Shown one piece after another: positions 6,065 through 8,158 of a stretch of 8,158 nucleotides of DNA (within the stretch, counting starts at the first letter, position 1; each line of letters begins with the position of its first letter). Under the pieces are notes generated by a model, which saw nothing but the letters and a program-made list of their open reading frames with translations, was not told where the DNA came from and did no database searches. The DNA lies in NCBI GenBank assembly GCA_044425705.1, contig JAWXVD010000148.1, positions 1 through 8,158 of the forward strand, written 5' to 3'. Position numbers and translations under genes: made by a program. Source of the stretch: JAWXVD01 sp044425705 (GTDB lineage: Bacteria; Bacillota; Clostridia; Lachnospirales; Lachnospiraceae).

Positions 6065-7430
6065 CTTTACCCTCCAAAACTATTTTTGTTTTAGCTAAAG
6101 CTGTCTTAATTTTTTCCACATCATTAGTAGCACTTGATAAGGCATCAATATATTTTTCGTCCTCTTTTATCATCTCATGAAATCTTTTCTCGATAAGGAA
6201 CTTATTACTTTCAATATAATTTTTCTCATATCTGTAAAGCAGTCTTGAAAGAGCTAAAAATAATGCCTTATTTATATAACTTGTCCTTCTAAAGGCTTTT
6301 TCCCCAAAAATGATATAAGCATTTTGCATACTTTTTTGAAAATCCATCTCTACTACTCTTAACTCGGATTCCTTAGACTTATTTATCAATTCAATAGTAT
6401 CATCTAAATAATTATCCATATTCCCTTTATAAGAGAGTTGGTCGAGCATGAAATTATCAGCCAAATAAAAAGCTATAAACCTAAGCACAATTTCTTTATC
6501 TGCCATTCGCGTCTTTTTGATGCTCCTATTTGTTGCCTCCAAAAATTCATTAGAGTTGGATAATTTATTAATAAATGCCCTAGTATTATCATCTGCCAAT
6601 GAGTTTCTTATTTCTTGGGCATTCAGTTCTTTCCCCCCTGTGTTAATTCGCTTAAATATATCGTATTTAACATTACTAGGAGTATCCGGATCAATAATAT
6701 TAATAAATAATTGTGTTTGTTCAATTCTTCGCTTATACATATCTGGAATGGAGTCGCCACTTTTCTTTTTCTTATCAAACCAGCAGCCATCATATTCTGT
6801 TAGATATTCTAACCCCTTCAGTTTAAATTCATTGTTAATAAAAGAATGTATAACTGTCAGTCTTTGCATACCATCAACTACTTTAAAGTGACCTTCTTCA
6901 TCTTGGGCTAAATAAAATGCAGGTAATGGAACTCTAAGCATCAAAGATTCTATTAACCTAGATCTTCTTTTAATATCCGTCCATACAAATTCTCTTTGAA
7001 AATCTGGCGAAAGTTCTATCTCTCCTGCTTCTATAAGATCAACTAAATATCGCACACTAAAGGGTCTTGTATCAATTCTTATTTTTTTTGGATCATATGG
7101 TTTTTTATCTGCTTGTTTATCTTTTTGAACAGCATTATCACTATGCTCATGCTCAACGCCTGAAAATTCATCACTAGATTTGATTTGTTCTTGTTCAAAT
7201 AAATTAGACAAAAACATTTCTTCAATTTCTTTTGTAGTGTCGCTAATCAAGCTCTCCTTATCTACTTTATTAACTTGTGTCATTTCGTTATTTGTCCAAA
7301 TGCTAATATCTGCATGTTCATCTGCTTGCCATAACAACATTTCGTTTTCCTCACTACATGTAAACGTAAACTCTTTTAGTTGATTTTCATCATCTTCTAC
7401 AACTCGTAATGTTAATTTTACTATCATCAT
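6042..7430 (-). CDS. DUF262 (GmrS/ParB-like) protein with N-terminal extension
   Basis: A 462-residue protein. The DUF262 domain begins near 115: TRPFSVRYLVDLIEAGEI (121-138), SPDFQREFVW (141-150), LIESLMLRVPLPAFYL (159-174), the hallmark VVDGMQRLTVI (184-194, usually DGQQR, Gln to Met) and FKRINTGG (259-266). The rest is helical, with no DUF1524 HNH nuclease motif. In GmrS, SspE and BrxU this domain hydrolyses NTP and takes part in sensing or cutting foreign, often modified, DNA. Residues 1-115 are extra: a strand-rich part (3-50), then a charged, likely disordered linker (83-115). The ATG at 7428-7430 is only 3 bases from AAGGAG (7434-7439); the next ATG (7425-7427), 6 bases away, is probably the real start, giving 461 residues. 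It follows the DUF1413 gene by 16 bp and overlaps the ATPase by 23 bp. Nuclease activity is unproven. Confidence 0.9.
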   Translation of the reverse strand: MMIVKLTLRVVEDDENQLKEFTFTCSEENEMLLWQADEHADISIWTNNEMTQVNKVDKESLISDTTKEIEEMFLSNLFEQEQIKSSDEFSGVEHEHSDNAVQKDKQADKKPYDPKKIRIDTRPFSVRYLVDLIEAGEIELSPDFQREFVWTDIKRRSRLIESLMLRVPLPAFYLAQDEEGHFKVVDGMQRLTVIHSFINNEFKLKGLEYLTEYDGCWFDKKKKSGDSIPDMYKRRIEQTQLFINIIDPDTPSNVKYDIFKRINTGGKELNAQEIRNSLADDNTRAFINKLSNSNEFLEATNRSIKKTRMADKEIVLRFIAFYLADNFMLDQLSYKGNMDNYLDDTIELINKSKESELRVVEMDFQKSMQNAYIIFGEKAFRRTSYINKALFLALSRLLYRYEKNYIESNKFLIEKRFHEMIKEDEKYIDALSSATNDVEKIKTALAKTKIVLEGKDDKKYNN

Positions 7431-7433
7431 AAT

Positions 7434-7439
7434 CTCCTT
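7434..7439 (-). promoter_or_regulatory. Ribosome binding site deciding the DUF262 start
   Basis: AAGGAG on the minus strand. Two consecutive ATG codons follow at 3 and 6 bases. The normal Firmicute spacing favours the second ATG (7425-7427) over the first (7428-7430). Confidence 0.7.
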
Positions 7440-7446
7440 GATAAAC

Positions 7447-7683
7447 CTAATCTATTCTTACATACTGTTGTTGCCCTGACGCCGATTTAGTGTAAGTACT
7501 AAGGTTTTTAATTTGGTTATTGTTTACTGAATTTAAAAATAGTGTCCCCAGCAGTAACCGATCTTTTCTAGCAATACGATTCCATTCATATCCTTTGAAT
7601 AAATCCTTAAGCAATATTTTTTCTCCGACTTTAATATTCTCTATCTCTCCTATAGCATATGACAATAAATCATTCGTATCCAT
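7447..7683 (-). CDS. DUF1413-like small protein
   Basis: A 78-residue soluble protein. The core VGEKILLKDLFKGYEWNRI (19-37) followed by R42 LLLGTLFLNSV (43-53) matches my memory of the DUF1413 pattern (a loaded GExFxLKDLF..xEWN..., then LGRxFxxxV), ending in a strand-like QQQYVRI. Its function is unknown; small proteins of this kind occur singly in Firmicutes and on mobile elements. It is the first gene behind the promoter at 7725-7753, with AAGGAG 5 bases before its ATG, and lies 16 bp upstream of the DUF262 gene. It is therefore a regular member of the operon and a plausible regulator, antitoxin-like partner or small subunit of the system (inference). It has no helix-turn-helix that I can see. 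Confidence 0.75.
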   Translation of the reverse strand: MDTNDLLSYAIGEIENIKVGEKILLKDLFKGYEWNRIARKDRLLLGTLFLNSVNNNQIKNLSTYTKSASGQQQYVRID

Positions 7684-7701
7684 ACTTTCTCCTTGATATC
7701 T

Positions 7702-7722
7702 TTATTGATAAACTTATTGATA
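7702..7722 (-). repeat. 9-bp direct repeat in the operon leader
   Basis: Minus-strand TATCAATAA occurs twice, at 7714-7722 and 7702-7710, with a 12-bp period. It begins 2 bp after the -10 hexamer, so it spans the start site and 5' leader. The position suits an operator for autoregulation, but the sequence is AT-rich and the repeat is short. Confidence 0.4.
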
Positions 7723-7724
7723 GT

Positions 7725-7753
7725 ATTATATGATATTTTTACTGCTAATTCAA
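7725..7753 (-). promoter_or_regulatory. Sigma-A type promoter of the DUF1413-DUF262-ATPase operon
   Basis: TTGAAT -35 (7748-7753), a 17-bp spacer and a perfect TATAAT -10 (7725-7730). The start site would be near 7718, giving a leader of about 35 bases before the DUF1413 ATG. It lies 35 bp beyond the recombinase stop, so the operon has its own promoter and need not depend on the recombinase transcript. No intrinsic terminator is visible between the recombinase stop and this promoter. Confidence 0.75.
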
Positions 7754-7788
7754 GTTTTACGTTGAAACAGCAAATATCTTTCACTTGG

Positions 7789-8158
7789 CTAGATTGCTCC
7801 GTTATTTTTAATGTACCTAATCCCTCCAAACCTTATTCTATCTTCTATAGTCATGTTTTCTAGACTCAACTCTTTACATAATTTTTTGTTTTGTGATAAT
7901 TCTTCCTCCCCGTATTGGGATAATTCTTTTTCTATCTTATTAAGCTCTAATATTTTTCTAGTTTTCCCAAACCTGCATGTTCCAGTATAAAAATCATTCT
8001 TTAATATTCCACCAACCTTTTTCTGTGTCCATAGTACATCTGGATAGCATGTATTTAAGTACCTCGTAATTCTATAAATGCTTTCACCACTTAGTGCTTT
8101 TTGAAATATTGTTCTAACAATTTCTCCTTCATCATCCTCTATTACAACTTCTTCTTTG
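7789..8158 (-). CDS. Large serine recombinase, C-terminal part (5' end outside window)
   Basis: The open frame enters from the right edge and ends at a TAG (7789-7791), giving 122 residues. Residues 9-66 match the central 'recombinase' domain of large serine integrases: DDEGEIVRTIFQKALSGESIYRITRYLN, then LWTQKKVGGILKNDFYTGTCRFG. The N-terminal resolvase domain with the catalytic Ser should lie right of 8158. After FYTG, family members normally have a zinc ribbon with two CxxC pairs and a coiled coil. Here a charged helical tail of about 55 residues follows at once, with no CxxC. So the protein is either a short-tailed variant or has lost the zinc ribbon by internal deletion, in frame. It probably mobilised, or once mobilised, the genes to its left. 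The family call is good; activity is uncertain. Confidence 0.78.
   Translation of the reverse strand, partial: KEEVVIEDDEGEIVRTIFQKALSGESIYRITRYLNTCYPDVLWTQKKVGGILKNDFYTGTCRFGKTRKILELNKIEKELSQYGEEELSQNKKLCKELSLENMTIEDRIRFGGIRYIKNNGAI

Noticed and set aside
6042..7430. Complete GmrSD (DUF262-DUF1524) type IV restriction protein
   Set aside because: There is no HNH/DUF1524 motif in the C-terminal half or in a neighbouring gene, so a GmrSD label would be wrong.

Overview
The window is AT-rich DNA with strong AGGAG-type ribosome binding sites and an AGA/ATA-rich codon style, most consistent with a low-GC Firmicute, probably a Clostridia member (inference, no marker gene present). Every supported gene reads leftward on the minus strand. 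The region looks accessory: it holds the tail of a large serine recombinase, a truncated second copy of a housekeeping-type gene, and two tight gene modules of restriction/defence or DNA-modification character. There are no tRNA, rRNA or CRISPR features.

Right to left, in the direction of transcription. (1) 7789-8158: the C-terminal part of a large serine recombinase running in from outside the window, apparently without the usual zinc ribbon. (2) 7725-7753: a strong sigma-A promoter (TTGAAT, 17 bp, TATAAT) with a 9-bp direct repeat just downstream. It drives a tight operon of a DUF1413-like protein, a DUF262 (GmrS/ParB-like) protein with an extra N-terminal domain, an overlapping SMC/ABC-type AAA ATPase with a DUF3696-like end, and an unrecognised 272-residue protein 1 bp further on. 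I read these four as one candidate anti-phage or restriction system: sensor/nuclease, ATPase, possible effector, and a small first gene. (3) An intact yigZ (IMPACT family) and a four-helix membrane protein 3 bp behind it.

(4) After a 124-bp gap comes the most unusual part: a thymidylate-kinase-like protein, a cobalamin-binding-domain radical SAM enzyme and a family-4-like uracil-DNA glycosylase fold protein, separated by only 5 and 3 bp. A nucleotide kinase, a radical-chemistry enzyme and a base-recognising DNA glycosylase fold together suggest making, activating, and then inserting or removing a modified (thymine-like?) nucleotide. This is inference; I do not recognise it as a described system. 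(5) At the left edge is a fragment of a second, diverged yigZ broken at both ends. It runs into DNA carrying another TTGAAT-17-TATAAT promoter, whose -10 lies inside a perfect 15-bp palindrome; that promoter fires leftward out of the window.

The two yigZ copies are in the same orientation and bracket the membrane-protein/kinase/radical-SAM/glycosylase segment. This fits integration into, or recombination at, a yigZ locus. I saw no convincing intrinsic terminator between 7683 and 350, so much of the window could be one long transcript.
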